In this document: positions 26,157-35,559 of the stretch, piece after piece | How positions within the stretch are numbered: position 1 is the stretch's first letter | Layout: every line of letters starts with the position of its first letter | NCBI GenBank assembly: GCA_014238065.1 | Contig: JABABU010000027.1 | Coordinates: 62,001-126,000 of the forward strand | Length of the DNA: 64,000 bases | Direction of reading: 5' to 3' | DNA from: Actinomycetota bacterium | GTDB lineage: Bacteria > Actinomycetota > Acidimicrobiia > Acidimicrobiales > Poriferisodalaceae | Made by a program: the position numbers and the translations under genes | Notes under the pieces: model-generated | What the model was told of the DNA's origin: nothing | Seen by the model: the letters and a program-made list of their open reading frames with translations, nothing else | The model's database searches: none

Positions 26157-27429
26157 CTCCGCACGCGCCACTGGCGAACTACTGATCGACGACATGACAG
26201 ACGCGGAACGCGATCGCGCCCGTAGCGTCGACTCGGTTCTCCCCGCGCTTGCCGCAGCCGCGGCCAGAGCAGACCGACTCGGCGAGTTCCCCGCCGAGCA
26301 CGTCGCAACAGTCTCCGCGGCCGGGTTACTCGGTCTGCTCGTCCCTGAACAATACGGCGGCATGGGGGGCGGGCTTCGTGACCTGTCGGCCGCAACGTTC
26401 GCCATGGCAACGGCATGCGCATCGACGTCACTCGCTTATTTTTTCCAGTGCAGTGGAGCTTCTCGTGGCCTCCTACCCCTCGACGCCATCGAGGCAGGCC
26501 TGTTCCCTGAAGACGACATCGAGTCGGTTCGACACTTCGGCGAACTGGTCCTGCGACGCATGGGTGATGAGGGCCGCTGGGTCGCGAACTTTGCCTCGGA
26601 GTCCGTGCGAACGAAAGGCGCTGCGATCACCATCGCCACAGAAGCCACTCGCACCGACGGCGGATGGGTTCTGAACGGCGTGAAGTCGTTCGGCTGCGCC
26701 ACAGGTGTGGCAGACGACTACCTGGTCACGGCCAAGCTCGACACCGGGGACACTGCCGACCACCTCGCCATCTTCCTCATTCCTCGCGACACGCCAGGTG
26801 TCGGTGAACGCACCAAGTGGGACGCTGTGGGCATGCGCGCCACAGCTACTCACGGCATCGTCCTCGAAAATGCCTTCGTCCCGACCGGTCACGCGCTCAC
26901 GGCCTTCGGCTCGTTCGTGAAGATGACCCAGGTGAGCCGAGGCAGCTTCGTCGGTAACCAGGTAGCGCTGTCGTCGGTGTACATCGGAGCGGCTCAGGCC
27001 GTGTACGACTTCGCCATCGAGTACCTCAGCACCACGACGTATCATGAGTCGAAGGAGGCGATCGGGACGAGTCCCCTTCACAAGCAGCTCATCGGGAAGA
27101 TGCGCGCTCACCTCGACACCGCCTACCTCTGGGCTCGCCGCCAGATCGAACTCGAGACAGCAGTTCCACACATCCTGCCGAAGGACGACGTGGTGGCCAC
27201 ATGGCGGATCGCCAAGGGTGAGATCGCCGACAACTGCTTCCAGGTCGCCGTCCAAGCGTTCAAGGCTTGCGGCACATCGAACACCGGGATGGACGGCATC
27301 ATCTCGCGGTCGCTACGCGACCTCTCGATGGGCCTCGTTCAGGGTTTCCCGGCCGAACGTGGGCGGCTCGAAGCTGCCGAGTACCTGATCGCCGGTCGAG
27401 AAGGCGCACAGTTCGGCACCACAAAATGA
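26143..27429 (+). CDS. Acyl-CoA dehydrogenase superfamily flavoprotein
   Basis: A ~428-residue protein of the acyl-CoA dehydrogenase fold. LVPEQYGGMGGGLRDL is the N-terminal helical signature. WVLNGVKSFGCATGVADDYLV is the beta-domain FAD contact, and VAVQAFKACGTSNTGMDGI the C-terminal helix. The usual catalytic Glu motif (YEGT) is not evident; GFPAERG stands there, so a DszC/HpaB-like flavin monooxygenase is an alternative. TTG 26143 has GGGAGG upstream; ATG 26194 is possible. It belongs to the operator C operon. Confidence 0.8.
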   Translation: MPNTDSARATGELLIDDMTDAERDRARSVDSVLPALAAAAARADRLGEFPAEHVATVSAAGLLGLLVPEQYGGMGGGLRDLSAATFAMATACASTSLAYFFQCSGASRGLLPLDAIEAGLFPEDDIESVRHFGELVLRRMGDEGRWVANFASESVRTKGAAITIATEATRTDGGWVLNGVKSFGCATGVADDYLVTAKLDTGDTADHLAIFLIPRDTPGVGERTKWDAVGMRATATHGIVLENAFVPTGHALTAFGSFVKMTQVSRGSFVGNQVALSSVYIGAAQAVYDFAIEYLSTTTYHESKEAIGTSPLHKQLIGKMRAHLDTAYLWARRQIELETAVPHILPKDDVVATWRIAKGEIADNCFQVAVQAFKACGTSNTGMDGIISRSLRDLSMGLVQGFPAERGRLEAAEYLIAGREGAQFGTTK

Positions 27430-27704
27430 ACCGAATGATCTCTCGACCTTGGTTCGTACCAGGCCTAGCCACCCTCGGCTACCTGGCCGGGTTCAACGAT
27501 GAGGCGCTCCACCTCATCGGCCAGTGGTGGCTCGATCTCGGTCGTTGGGTGCAAACTGCTGTAGTTGTTGTGCTCCTTGGGCTCATCGTCTATCTCGCGG
27601 CAGACCGACTGAAGGAGCGAAGAAGTGCCCACGCCGCAGCTGTCCGTGCGACAGGGGCGTCTCGACCGAACATGCCAACCATCGCCGATGAGGTGTCCAC
27701 ATGA
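27426..27704 (+). CDS. Small membrane protein of the transporter operon
   Basis: A 92-residue protein with one clear membrane helix (WVQTAVVVVLLGLIVYLAA), a weaker N-terminal hydrophobic stretch (WFVPGLATLGYLAGF) and a basic, soluble C-terminus. It is linked by ATGA overlaps to the flavoprotein upstream and the substrate-binding protein downstream. No family recognised. A role as a small subunit or stabiliser of the transporter is a guess from position. Confidence 0.65.
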   Translation: MNRMISRPWFVPGLATLGYLAGFNDEALHLIGQWWLDLGRWVQTAVVVVLLGLIVYLAADRLKERRSAHAAAVRATGASRPNMPTIADEVST

Positions 27705-29059
27705 CCACGCTCACCCGCACCGCGCCGATGTCGGTGCTGATCATCGCGGTAGCTCTGTGTGCTGCTGCCTGCTCACAAGCCGGTGACAGCACCACTTCGA
27801 CGACCACCTCGACCGCTGAAACCACAGCAGCTGGTACAGACGACCTCGTTCGAGCTGGAGCGGACACGCCTGGCGTCACCGACGAGATCATCACCCTCGC
27901 GTTCGTAGTGGTCGACACCTCGAAGGTCGCCGCAGCATTCGGGTGGGACGTGCCAGATGAGGGCGACCGCGTGGCTCAGATCGAGGCGCTCGTCGCTGAC
28001 GCCAACGCCAACGGTGGGATCGCCGGAAGAATGATCGACGCCAAGATCCATGTCTATGACGCCATCACCGACGGCCCAGTCGCCGAAGAGCGTCTCTGCA
28101 ACGCGATCACCCAGGACGACAAGGCTTTCGCGGTGGTGCTTTTCGGCCAGTTCCAAGAGAACGCGAGGCCGTGCTACGCCAACGCCAAGACGCTCATGTT
28201 CGACGCGACGCTGTACCCCATCGACCAGACCGGGTACGACGAACTCGCGCCCTATCTCTGGTCGCCGTTCCTACCGTCCTACGACGACATCGTTTCTGGC
28301 CTCGCCACCGGCCTCATCGACAACGGCTGGTTCGACGAAGCGACTGTCGGCGTCATAGCCATCGAATCCGACCTGAGTCAGCGCGTCTACGACGAGCAAT
28401 TCCTCCCTCGGCTGACCGCAGCCGGCGTCGAGGTCGCGTCGTACAACACCATCGATCCGACCGACGGAACTGCGTTCAACAACGACCAGCTCCAGGCCAT
28501 CGTGAACTTCAAGCAAGCCGGGGTCAACAAGGTCGTCGGGATTGGCGGTTCCCGGCTCGTTTCGTGGTTCATCGATACGTCGATCACGCAGAACTTCGCG
28601 CCCGCCTATGCGATCACCAGCCACGACGCTCCCGAGTTCAACGTCTTCAACTACCCAGAGATGCTCCCCGGCTCGAGCGGAATCTCGGTGCTCCCCGGCT
28701 TCGATGTCAATGACGATCAGTACGCATTCCCCTCCAACGACGCCGAGGCACAATGCCTCGACACGTTCACCGCCGCCGGCCTGCCGTTCGAGAGCCGGGC
28801 GAATGTGAGGAGTGGTCTGTTGTTCTGTGACTCGATCCGACTGCTGACCATCGTCGGCTCTGACCTCGATGAGCTCTCAGCCCAGGGTGTCAGCGAGGCC
28901 ATCTGGCGTCTGGGTGCCGGATTCCAGTCGGCGGCAGCGTACGACGTCACGTTCGAAGAGGGAAGTTATACCGGAGCCAGCGCGTATCACTCGTTCGCTT
29001 TCGACGAGGGCTGTCAATGCATGGCTACGTTCGGCGACACGATGGTCTTTGGCGAGTGA
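27701..29059 (+). CDS. LIV-type ABC transporter substrate-binding lipoprotein
   Basis: A 452-residue lipoprotein: lipobox CAAAC (Cys24), a Thr/Ser-rich linker, then a type I periplasmic-binding fold (ITLAFVVVDTSKVAAAFGWD, RVAQIEALVADANANGGIAG, KTLMFDATLYP, VGVIAIESDLSQ). The pattern NANGGIAGRMID is typical of branched-chain amino acid-type receptors, whose actual ligands are diverse (aromatics, amides, urea). The operon context suggests uptake of the compound degraded by this regulon. The C-terminus holds two Cys (EGCQCMATF). Confidence 0.85.
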   Translation: MTTLTRTAPMSVLIIAVALCAAACSQAGDSTTSTTTSTAETTAAGTDDLVRAGADTPGVTDEIITLAFVVVDTSKVAAAFGWDVPDEGDRVAQIEALVADANANGGIAGRMIDAKIHVYDAITDGPVAEERLCNAITQDDKAFAVVLFGQFQENARPCYANAKTLMFDATLYPIDQTGYDELAPYLWSPFLPSYDDIVSGLATGLIDNGWFDEATVGVIAIESDLSQRVYDEQFLPRLTAAGVEVASYNTIDPTDGTAFNNDQLQAIVNFKQAGVNKVVGIGGSRLVSWFIDTSITQNFAPAYAITSHDAPEFNVFNYPEMLPGSSGISVLPGFDVNDDQYAFPSNDAEAQCLDTFTAAGLPFESRANVRSGLLFCDSIRLLTIVGSDLDELSAQGVSEAIWRLGAGFQSAAAYDVTFEEGSYTGASAYHSFAFDEGCQCMATFGDTMVFGE

Positions 29060-29128
29060 GCGGTCGGTGGCGACACGACACTCGACGAGTGACCGATTCG
29101 TTCGCCACCAGCAGCTGACGGCAATGTC

Positions 29129-31078
29129 GTGACTCGGTTCGGAACATTCGCCCTCGGGCTACATGCCTCGACGGTGGCCATGGTCATCTCCATCCTCGTT
29201 GTCCACCGATCTGACATCAGTGGCGATCTGGGCGCGGTCGACGGCCTCGTTGCCGAGTCGGCCATCTTCGCGGCGGCTGCGCTCGCGGCGGCGGTTGCCG
29301 TTGGTCGCCTTCGTGACATCGTGCCGGCCGGTCTCACCATCTTTGTCGGCGCGATCGTTTCGACCGTCGGCCTCACGCTCATGGCGTGGACCATCGACAT
29401 CACGTGGTTCACCTCGGGAGGCGTCATGGTGGCTGCCGGGGCAGCTCCTGGGCTCGTACTCACGCGAATCCTGATAACGACACACGGCACACGGCACACT
29501 CATCGTCGGCTCGCCGATCGCGTGTGGGCCTCGATCGCACTCGGGGCCGCGACTCCGCTCATCATGGACATGTTGTTCGACATCGCGCCGAGCACGGCGC
29601 TGTGGACGGCGATGGGCGTCTCGTGCCTCGCCGCTGCTTCGCTCGCCCCTCTTGCCCTGTTGCACGACGAAGACGATCATTGCGCCAATTCGATTCGCGC
29701 CTTCGACACCCCATGGATCGTCCGTAGCCGGCTGCTGGCGGTCTCCGCAGGAGGTGCGATCTTCGGCGGTGGGGAGGCGGCCCGACGTCTACTCGAAGGT
29801 GAGTGGCAGCGCAGCCCGACGCAGACCGCTGCCGTGCTCGCCGCGGGACCCCTGGCCGCGGCTGCGGCCACGACACTCGGCCGCTGGTACCACCGCCTCG
29901 ACGACCTCAACGGAAGTCAGCGAGCCGATGCTGTCGGACTTCAGGTGTTCGTGGCAGGGACGGCGGCCACGATCGGCGGACTGTCGTTCACCTACGTCGG
30001 ACTCGTTGTCTCGTGGGCCATTGCGGGAGCTGCCCTTGGGCTCGCGGTTGGCGGCATCGATGCAGCAACGAACTCGTCAGTTCACCCCAGCATGCGACGC
30101 AAGGTCGCAGTTCGGCAGTTGATCGACATTGCCGTCGGGGGCACATTCGCCTCTGTCCTGAACGCGCACGTCATCGGTTCGTGGTCGGATCAATGGAAGA
30201 TCGCCCTCACCGGTGTTCCTCTCGCGCTCGCAGGGTGGGCGATCAGACGGTTCGCAGACCCGGCCAGAACTGAAGACACCGACGAGATGATCGCAACCGC
30301 GACGTCGGTACCGCGCCGAGTACTCAGTTTCGACAACTCACCGATCCCTGCACTCGTAGTCGACTCCCTGGACGTTGCCTACGGATCTGTCCAGGTGCTG
30401 TTCAGTGTCGGTCTCACTGTCGAGGAAGGCCAGATCGTAGCCCTGCTCGGCACCAACGGCGCCGGCAAGACAACTCTGCTGCGAGCTATCTCAGGGCTCG
30501 AGCCCACCATCGGCGGACGAATCATCTACGAGGGACTCGACATCACCCGAACCAGACCGACGTGGCGCGTTGGCATGGGTCTCCATCAGATCGTCGGAGG
30601 GAGCGCAGTTGCCGGTGACCTCACCGTCGCCGAGAATCTACGACTGTTCACCCACCTCGTTCCAGCCGCGGAGCGATCGGCTGCTCTGTCCGAGGCCTAC
30701 GAACTGTTTCCGAGGCTCGCCGAGCGACGCGGTCAGGTGAGCCTGACCTTGTCTGGCGGCGAGAAACAGATGCTCGCCCTCTCGAAGGCGCTGATGCACC
30801 GGCCGCGACTTCTACTGATCGACGAGTTCTCGTTGGGATTGGCACCGACCATCATCGCCGAACTACTTCCCGTCGTTCGTCAGATCGCGGACCGAGGCAC
30901 TGCGATTCTGCTCGTCGAACAATCGGTGAACCTCGCGCTATCGATCGCCGACCATGCCTTCGTCATGGAGAAAGGCTCGATCGGCCACCACGGGCCGGCG
31001 GCCGAGCTGAGGAACCAACCGGATCTCCTCCGGGCCGCTTATCTCGAGGGCCTCCACACGATCGTGGCCGACCACTGA
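29129..31078 (+). CDS. Fusion of MFS-like membrane domain and LivF-type ABC ATPase
   Basis: A 649-residue protein. Residues ~1-385 hold ten or more membrane helices of MFS-like character. Residues ~405-649 form a LivF-type ATPase with Walker A GTNGAGKTT (~440), signature LSGGEKQ (~540), Walker B LLLIDE (~560) and a LVEQSV switch where other ABC proteins have His. It should power import with the permease-ATPase fusion that follows; the stop/start overlap is ATGA. The membrane domain's purpose is unclear: it could be an extra channel or a membrane anchor. Confidence 0.83.
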   Translation: MTRFGTFALGLHASTVAMVISILVVHRSDISGDLGAVDGLVAESAIFAAAALAAAVAVGRLRDIVPAGLTIFVGAIVSTVGLTLMAWTIDITWFTSGGVMVAAGAAPGLVLTRILITTHGTRHTHRRLADRVWASIALGAATPLIMDMLFDIAPSTALWTAMGVSCLAAASLAPLALLHDEDDHCANSIRAFDTPWIVRSRLLAVSAGGAIFGGGEAARRLLEGEWQRSPTQTAAVLAAGPLAAAAATTLGRWYHRLDDLNGSQRADAVGLQVFVAGTAATIGGLSFTYVGLVVSWAIAGAALGLAVGGIDAATNSSVHPSMRRKVAVRQLIDIAVGGTFASVLNAHVIGSWSDQWKIALTGVPLALAGWAIRRFADPARTEDTDEMIATATSVPRRVLSFDNSPIPALVVDSLDVAYGSVQVLFSVGLTVEEGQIVALLGTNGAGKTTLLRAISGLEPTIGGRIIYEGLDITRTRPTWRVGMGLHQIVGGSAVAGDLTVAENLRLFTHLVPAAERSAALSEAYELFPRLAERRGQVSLTLSGGEKQMLALSKALMHRPRLLLIDEFSLGLAPTIIAELLPVVRQIADRGTAILLVEQSVNLALSIADHAFVMEKGSIGHHGPAAELRNQPDLLRAAYLEGLHTIVADH

Positions 31079-33840
31079 TGGGCAGTTATGACGTCTCGTC
31101 GCCACTGGTTCTTCTTGGCCTGATCTTCGGGACCGGCTACTCGCTGCTCGGCATCGGGCTTGTGCTCGCCTATCGATCCAGCGGGTTCATCAACTTCGCG
31201 CACGGGGCGACGGGACTGTTCACGGCTTCAATGATGTCGGTTGTCGTCCGCGACTACGGGGTGCCGTACTGGTTGGGGTTCCTCGGCGCCTTGGTTGCAG
31301 CCGCATGCATCGGGGCCGCGCTCGAAGTGGTGATCGTGAGAAAGCTGAGCGGTTCGCCGAAAGTGTTGGCCATGGTCGCAACGCTCGGCACAGGCCAGGC
31401 ATTGCTACTACTCGCGCTGTCGTTCTCAGGCGGCGGACTCGGAGGCGGCAATTTTCCTCAGCCACCGTGGTTCCCGGATTTCGACCTTGATGCATACGTC
31501 TCACCTTCTGCGACAGCGCTCCTCGTGCTCTCGCCGATTGTGGTCGTCGGGCTCTACCAGTTCCTGCAGCGGTCGAGATTCGGACTGGCGATCCGGGGCG
31601 CAGCATCCAACCCCGACGCGGCCACACTCGCCGGCGCAGATCCGCACTACCTGGCGATGCTCTCATGGGCGCTGGCTGGAGCCATCGCCGCGTTTGCCGC
31701 CATGCTCATCATCCCGAATCAGAGTACCGTCACGCCAGACACGCTCGGCCCCGACTTCATCATCCGAGGTCTCGCCGTCGCCGCGCTCGCTCGATTCGCG
31801 AACCTTCCCGTTGCCCTTGCTGCCGGTCTCGGAATTGGTGTCGCAGAGCAGCTCATCGCAACGAATCCCGACAGTTCCGGCTATTTCGAAGTGCTGCTCT
31901 TCGCTCTGATCTTGGTTGGCGTAGCACGCACGTTCTCTTCGCCACGCGAAGAAACCGAACCGTGGACCACAGTCTCGACAGCAGACCGTCTGCCCGATGA
32001 ATACCTCGACATCTGGCTCATCAGACACCTCGGCTGGGTTGCGGCAGCGGTCGCGTTGGTCGCCGCGATCCTGATACCGATCTGGGCCAGCAACGAGTCG
32101 GCTTTCATCTGCTCGACGGTGCTCGCGTTCGCGATCATCGCGATGTCAATCAGCTTCCTCACAGGACTTGGTGGACAGCTCTCCCTCGGCCAGGTCGGGT
32201 TCGCAGCCATCGGGGCGGTGGCAGCGGTCGAGGTCTCGTCGCGTTTCGGCACACTCATCGGCGCCATGCTGGTGTCAGCGGTCGTGGGCGCTGCTGTTTC
32301 GGCGGCGGTAGGGTTACCGGCTCTCCGGGTCAGGGGGTTGCTCCTCGCCGTGGCGACGCTGGCGTTTGCTCTCGTCACGTCTTCGTGGCTCCTCCGTCAG
32401 GACTGGGCATTCGGCGCTGGTGCTTCGACGCGGCCCATCACTTTGCTCGGGTCCGAACTCGAGACGTCACGCGGGTACTACTACGTGGCGCTCGGATCGT
32501 TCGTGGTCGTCGCCACGCTTGCGACCATCGTTCGCCAATCGTCCATCGGCCGTCACCTCATCGCTGTTCGCGACAACGACAACGCTGCCCGCGTGTTTCA
32601 GATCGCGAGTCGGCGAACGTTGCTCGGTACCTACGCCCTCGCTGGAGCCATCGCCGGGGTCGGCGGCTCAGTGCTGGCGTTCAACAACACGTTCGTGAGT
32701 CGGGCGATATTCACGCCGTCGGCCAGTGTCGACGTCGTTGCGATCGCCGTCGTGGGCGGACTTGGCGAACTCATGGGCCCACTGCTGGGTGCCGCATACC
32801 TGATCGGTATCCCTGAGTTCTTCGACCTCGAACTCTCGGCCCTCGCCGGTCTCAATGCAGCCTGGCTGATTCTGATCCTCGAGCAACCGCGGGGACTGGT
32901 GGGCCTCTTCTCCTCGACGAAGCGCCATGTCATCGATGCCATCGCCCGGCTGCACGGCGTCACGGTCACCGATGACATCGAACCGGTTGCCACTCCCGCC
33001 ACCTCAGCGCTCTCCTTGCAACCGGCGTCAGCACCCCAAGCCGACCAGTCCGGTCAGCCGCTTCTCGAGGTCATCACACTCACCCGAAACTTCGGCGATC
33101 TGATGGCAGTCGACAACGTTACGTTCAAGGTTGCAAGGGGCGAGACACTCGGACTCATCGGTCCGAACGGGGCGGGAAAGACGACGTTGTTCGAGCTCGT
33201 CAGTGGCTTCATCAAGCCCGACGTAGGACGCGTCATCTACGACGGTGCCGACATCACCTCGCTCTCCCCAGAGGCACGTAGCCGACTCGGACTGGTGCGA
33301 TCGTTCCAGAACGCCACGCTGTTCCCTACGATGACCCCCCTTCAGGTCGCGATGATGGCCACCCAAGCGGCCACTCGTCGGCGGCTGGTGCTGGCCGGCG
33401 GGGCCGCTGAGCGCTCGATGGAGAAGTCGGCGACGGAGACACTCGCTGCCTTTGGCCTCGGCGAGATCGCCGACGAGCCGATCTCACAGCTCCCGACAGG
33501 GACAAGACGTCTCGTCGAGCTGGCCGCGAACGTTGCGCTGCAGCCCCGACTCCTCTTGCTCGATGAACCCTCAGCCGGCATCGCGCAGGCCGAGACGGAG
33601 GCACTTGGTGCTGCCATCATGTCGATTCGAGACAGCTTCGACATTACGATCGTCGTGATCGAGCACGACATGCCTCTCCTGACGTCGATCTGTGAACGCA
33701 TGATCGCGCTCGAGGTCGGCGCCATCATCGCCGAAGGCACTCCTCACGAGATCCAGCGCCATGAGGCGGTCGTCAGGAGCTACCTGGGTACCGACACCGA
33801 CGCGATCGCAAAGTCAGGCCCCGTCGACCTCCGCGAATAG
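31078..33840 (+). CDS. LivH-LivM-LivG fusion: ABC permease/permease/ATPase
   Basis: A 920-residue single-chain core of a LIV-type importer. Residues ~1-290 are LivH-like (LAYRSSGFINFAHGATGLF). Residues ~320-605 are LivM-like (FLTGLGGQLSLGQVGFAAIG, AVRDNDNAARVFQI). Residues ~660-905 are LivG-like, with Walker A GPNGAGKTT (~695) and Walker B LLLLDEPSAG. The LivG signature is degenerate (LPTGTRRLVEL in place of LSGGQ), so the LivF domain of the preceding protein may supply the canonical site. The end overlaps the convergent SDR gene by 27 bases. Confidence 0.88.
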   Translation: MGSYDVSSPLVLLGLIFGTGYSLLGIGLVLAYRSSGFINFAHGATGLFTASMMSVVVRDYGVPYWLGFLGALVAAACIGAALEVVIVRKLSGSPKVLAMVATLGTGQALLLLALSFSGGGLGGGNFPQPPWFPDFDLDAYVSPSATALLVLSPIVVVGLYQFLQRSRFGLAIRGAASNPDAATLAGADPHYLAMLSWALAGAIAAFAAMLIIPNQSTVTPDTLGPDFIIRGLAVAALARFANLPVALAAGLGIGVAEQLIATNPDSSGYFEVLLFALILVGVARTFSSPREETEPWTTVSTADRLPDEYLDIWLIRHLGWVAAAVALVAAILIPIWASNESAFICSTVLAFAIIAMSISFLTGLGGQLSLGQVGFAAIGAVAAVEVSSRFGTLIGAMLVSAVVGAAVSAAVGLPALRVRGLLLAVATLAFALVTSSWLLRQDWAFGAGASTRPITLLGSELETSRGYYYVALGSFVVVATLATIVRQSSIGRHLIAVRDNDNAARVFQIASRRTLLGTYALAGAIAGVGGSVLAFNNTFVSRAIFTPSASVDVVAIAVVGGLGELMGPLLGAAYLIGIPEFFDLELSALAGLNAAWLILILEQPRGLVGLFSSTKRHVIDAIARLHGVTVTDDIEPVATPATSALSLQPASAPQADQSGQPLLEVITLTRNFGDLMAVDNVTFKVARGETLGLIGPNGAGKTTLFELVSGFIKPDVGRVIYDGADITSLSPEARSRLGLVRSFQNATLFPTMTPLQVAMMATQAATRRRLVLAGGAAERSMEKSATETLAAFGLGEIADEPISQLPTGTRRLVELAANVALQPRLLLLDEPSAGIAQAETEALGAAIMSIRDSFDITIVVIEHDMPLLTSICERMIALEVGAIIAEGTPHEIQRHEAVVRSYLGTDTDAIAKSGPVDLRE

Positions 33841-34620
33841 ATCGCGCTTGTTGAACGCCGCTGTCATGAATCGGCGGCTCGCCTTGCGGCGTGTCAGCCA
33901 AGCAATCCGTGCCCCGGAAGTGTCGGCGGCGAGCACCTGGTCGGCGAGCCAAGGAGTCACGGTGTGGACGTCATCGCCCAGGATGTTGAAGATCTTTTTC
34001 GCCTTCTCCCATTGCTCGGACGTGAGGTCGTAATCGCCGACCAAAAGGTCCGTCACGACGATTCCTGGCGAGAGCGTGCATATCTGGACCGGCGTGTCGG
34101 CCGTGTCCTTTCGCAGTGCCTTCTGCATGTAACGAACTGCCCGCTTGGTTGAGCCGTATGCGGCCATTCCTGCCTGCGTCGCACCGTCGGAACCGAAGCC
34201 TTCGGTATTCCACAGCTGACCGTGTCCCTGATCGAGCATGTTGGTGATCGCAACCTTCGATGCGAGAAGTGCACCGGTGATGTTGGTGCCCACGACGGCT
34301 TCGATCGCCTCGTCGCTCTGCTTCCACAGCGGTTTACGCTCGATCGACATGCCGGCGTTGTTGATCCACACATCGACGCCACCGAACTTCTCCGAAGCGA
34401 CGTCCCAGACCCCTTGGAGCTGCGACGAGTCGGTCACATGACAGACCGAACCGGCGACACGACCTTCGCCGTAGTAGCCGCCGAGTTCGGTGACAGCAGC
34501 CGCCACCGACGACTCAGACCGCCCGGTGATTGTGACCTGGCACTCTCGTTTCAGAAACTCACGGGCCAGCCCGTTGCCGATTCCTCGGGTTCCGCCCGTG
34601 ATGACGACTCGTTTGCTCAT
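33814..34620 (-). CDS. Short-chain dehydrogenase resembling chlorophyll b reductase (NYC1/NOL)
   Basis: A 268-residue classical SDR: TGGTRGIG (8-15) binds NAD(P), NNAG (87-90), catalytic Tyr155 and Lys159 in AAYGSTKR. Beyond the generic motifs, it shows features I associate with plant NYC1/NOL: LAREFLK, VWINNAG, GFGSDG before the active Tyr, LSPGIVVTDLL, then a FNIL segment and a WLTRRKASRRF-like tail. Those enzymes reduce chlorophyll b to 7-hydroxymethyl chlorophyll a. The match is from memory, not a search. It is the last gene of a leftward operon with a serine hydrolase and a Dabb protein. Confidence 0.75.
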   Translation of the reverse strand: MSKRVVITGGTRGIGNGLAREFLKRECQVTITGRSESSVAAAVTELGGYYGEGRVAGSVCHVTDSSQLQGVWDVASEKFGGVDVWINNAGMSIERKPLWKQSDEAIEAVVGTNITGALLASKVAITNMLDQGHGQLWNTEGFGSDGATQAGMAAYGSTKRAVRYMQKALRKDTADTPVQICTLSPGIVVTDLLVGDYDLTSEQWEKAKKIFNILGDDVHTVTPWLADQVLAADTSGARIAWLTRRKASRRFMTAAFNKRDLFAEVDGA

Positions 34621-34641
34621 GTCTTGGCTCCAGCCACGCCG

Positions 34642-35559
34642 TCAGCGCCTTGTGAAATTCTGTACGCCGCCGTGATCGGCGAACCCATCGAGGGTCTGAC
34701 CGTCCACGAACGTACAGATGATGTCGGCGAGCAGATCGCGCGCCTCGACATCGTCACCGCGCAGATCAGGCTCGAGAAATGCTCGTCCGGTGGTCTCGTC
34801 GATCGGGTCACACATGGTGAAGTGGTTGCCGTCGACCAACTCGATGAGATACGAGTCGTCGTCGTGTCGGTCAATTGCCTCATCGAAGGTTCGGCGTACC
34901 GGATTGTGTTCGCCTTCGTCGGATCGGTAGCGGTCGCGACTGGCGGCGATGACTGCGTCGGACCCACCACATACAAGCAGCACCGGAACCGCCGAGGGCA
35001 CCGCAACCACCGCAGTTTCACCGTGGCCGAGCGCCGTGGCCGTCATCGTGTGAGCGCCGTAGACGGCGACTGATCTGAGCCCGGGAATCCATGCGGGATT
35101 GGTGTTGTGCAAGGCAACTGTTCCGCCTGCCGAGTGTCCGACCAGCGACACTGCTGCGAGATCGCACACGTCAGATCCGACGTCAGCAAGTGCAACGAGG
35201 AGAGGATTGATGGCCGACGCTGAGCATCGTGTTCCGACGACGCCGGGAGCGAGGGCCATCATGTCGAGACCTGGTGTTATGCCAACGCCGGCAGGTCCGA
35301 GTTCACCGATGGTCGAGTAGGTCACAGCACAGTTGCCGGCCTCGACGAGCCGAACCGCCAGCCATCGGTACCCGTCGGGGGCAACGTTGATGCCGGGCAT
35401 GATCAACACTGTCGGACGAGGAGGCTCATCGATGGGTGGCACTTCACCTGTGAGCCGTGCCTCTTCCATTCGTTCGTCGTCCGCGGCGTAAAAGAGCGTG
35501 CCGACTCCTGCCTCGGACTCCGGAGCGTCGAACGCGAAGTGGCGGCCTCTGACGATCAC
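34642..35559 (-). CDS. Serine alpha/beta hydrolase (chlorophyllase-like architecture)
   Basis: A 305-residue hydrolase. TVLIMPGINVAPDGYRWLA provides the oxyanion region, VSLVGHSAGGTVAL holds the nucleophile Ser143, LLVCGGSD a likely acid-strand Asp, and ELVDGNHFTMCD the catalytic His. GTG 35559 was chosen as the start because it overlaps the Dabb stop (GTGA). It precedes the NYC1-like SDR by 21 bases. Removal of phytol or another ester from a tetrapyrrole is an inference from neighbours; a general lipase or dienelactone hydrolase is the alternative. Confidence 0.8.
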   Translation of the reverse strand: MIVRGRHFAFDAPESEAGVGTLFYAADDERMEEARLTGEVPPIDEPPRPTVLIMPGINVAPDGYRWLAVRLVEAGNCAVTYSTIGELGPAGVGITPGLDMMALAPGVVGTRCSASAINPLLVALADVGSDVCDLAAVSLVGHSAGGTVALHNTNPAWIPGLRSVAVYGAHTMTATALGHGETAVVAVPSAVPVLLVCGGSDAVIAASRDRYRSDEGEHNPVRRTFDEAIDRHDDDSYLIELVDGNHFTMCDPIDETTGRAFLEPDLRGDDVEARDLLADIICTFVDGQTLDGFADHGGVQNFTRR

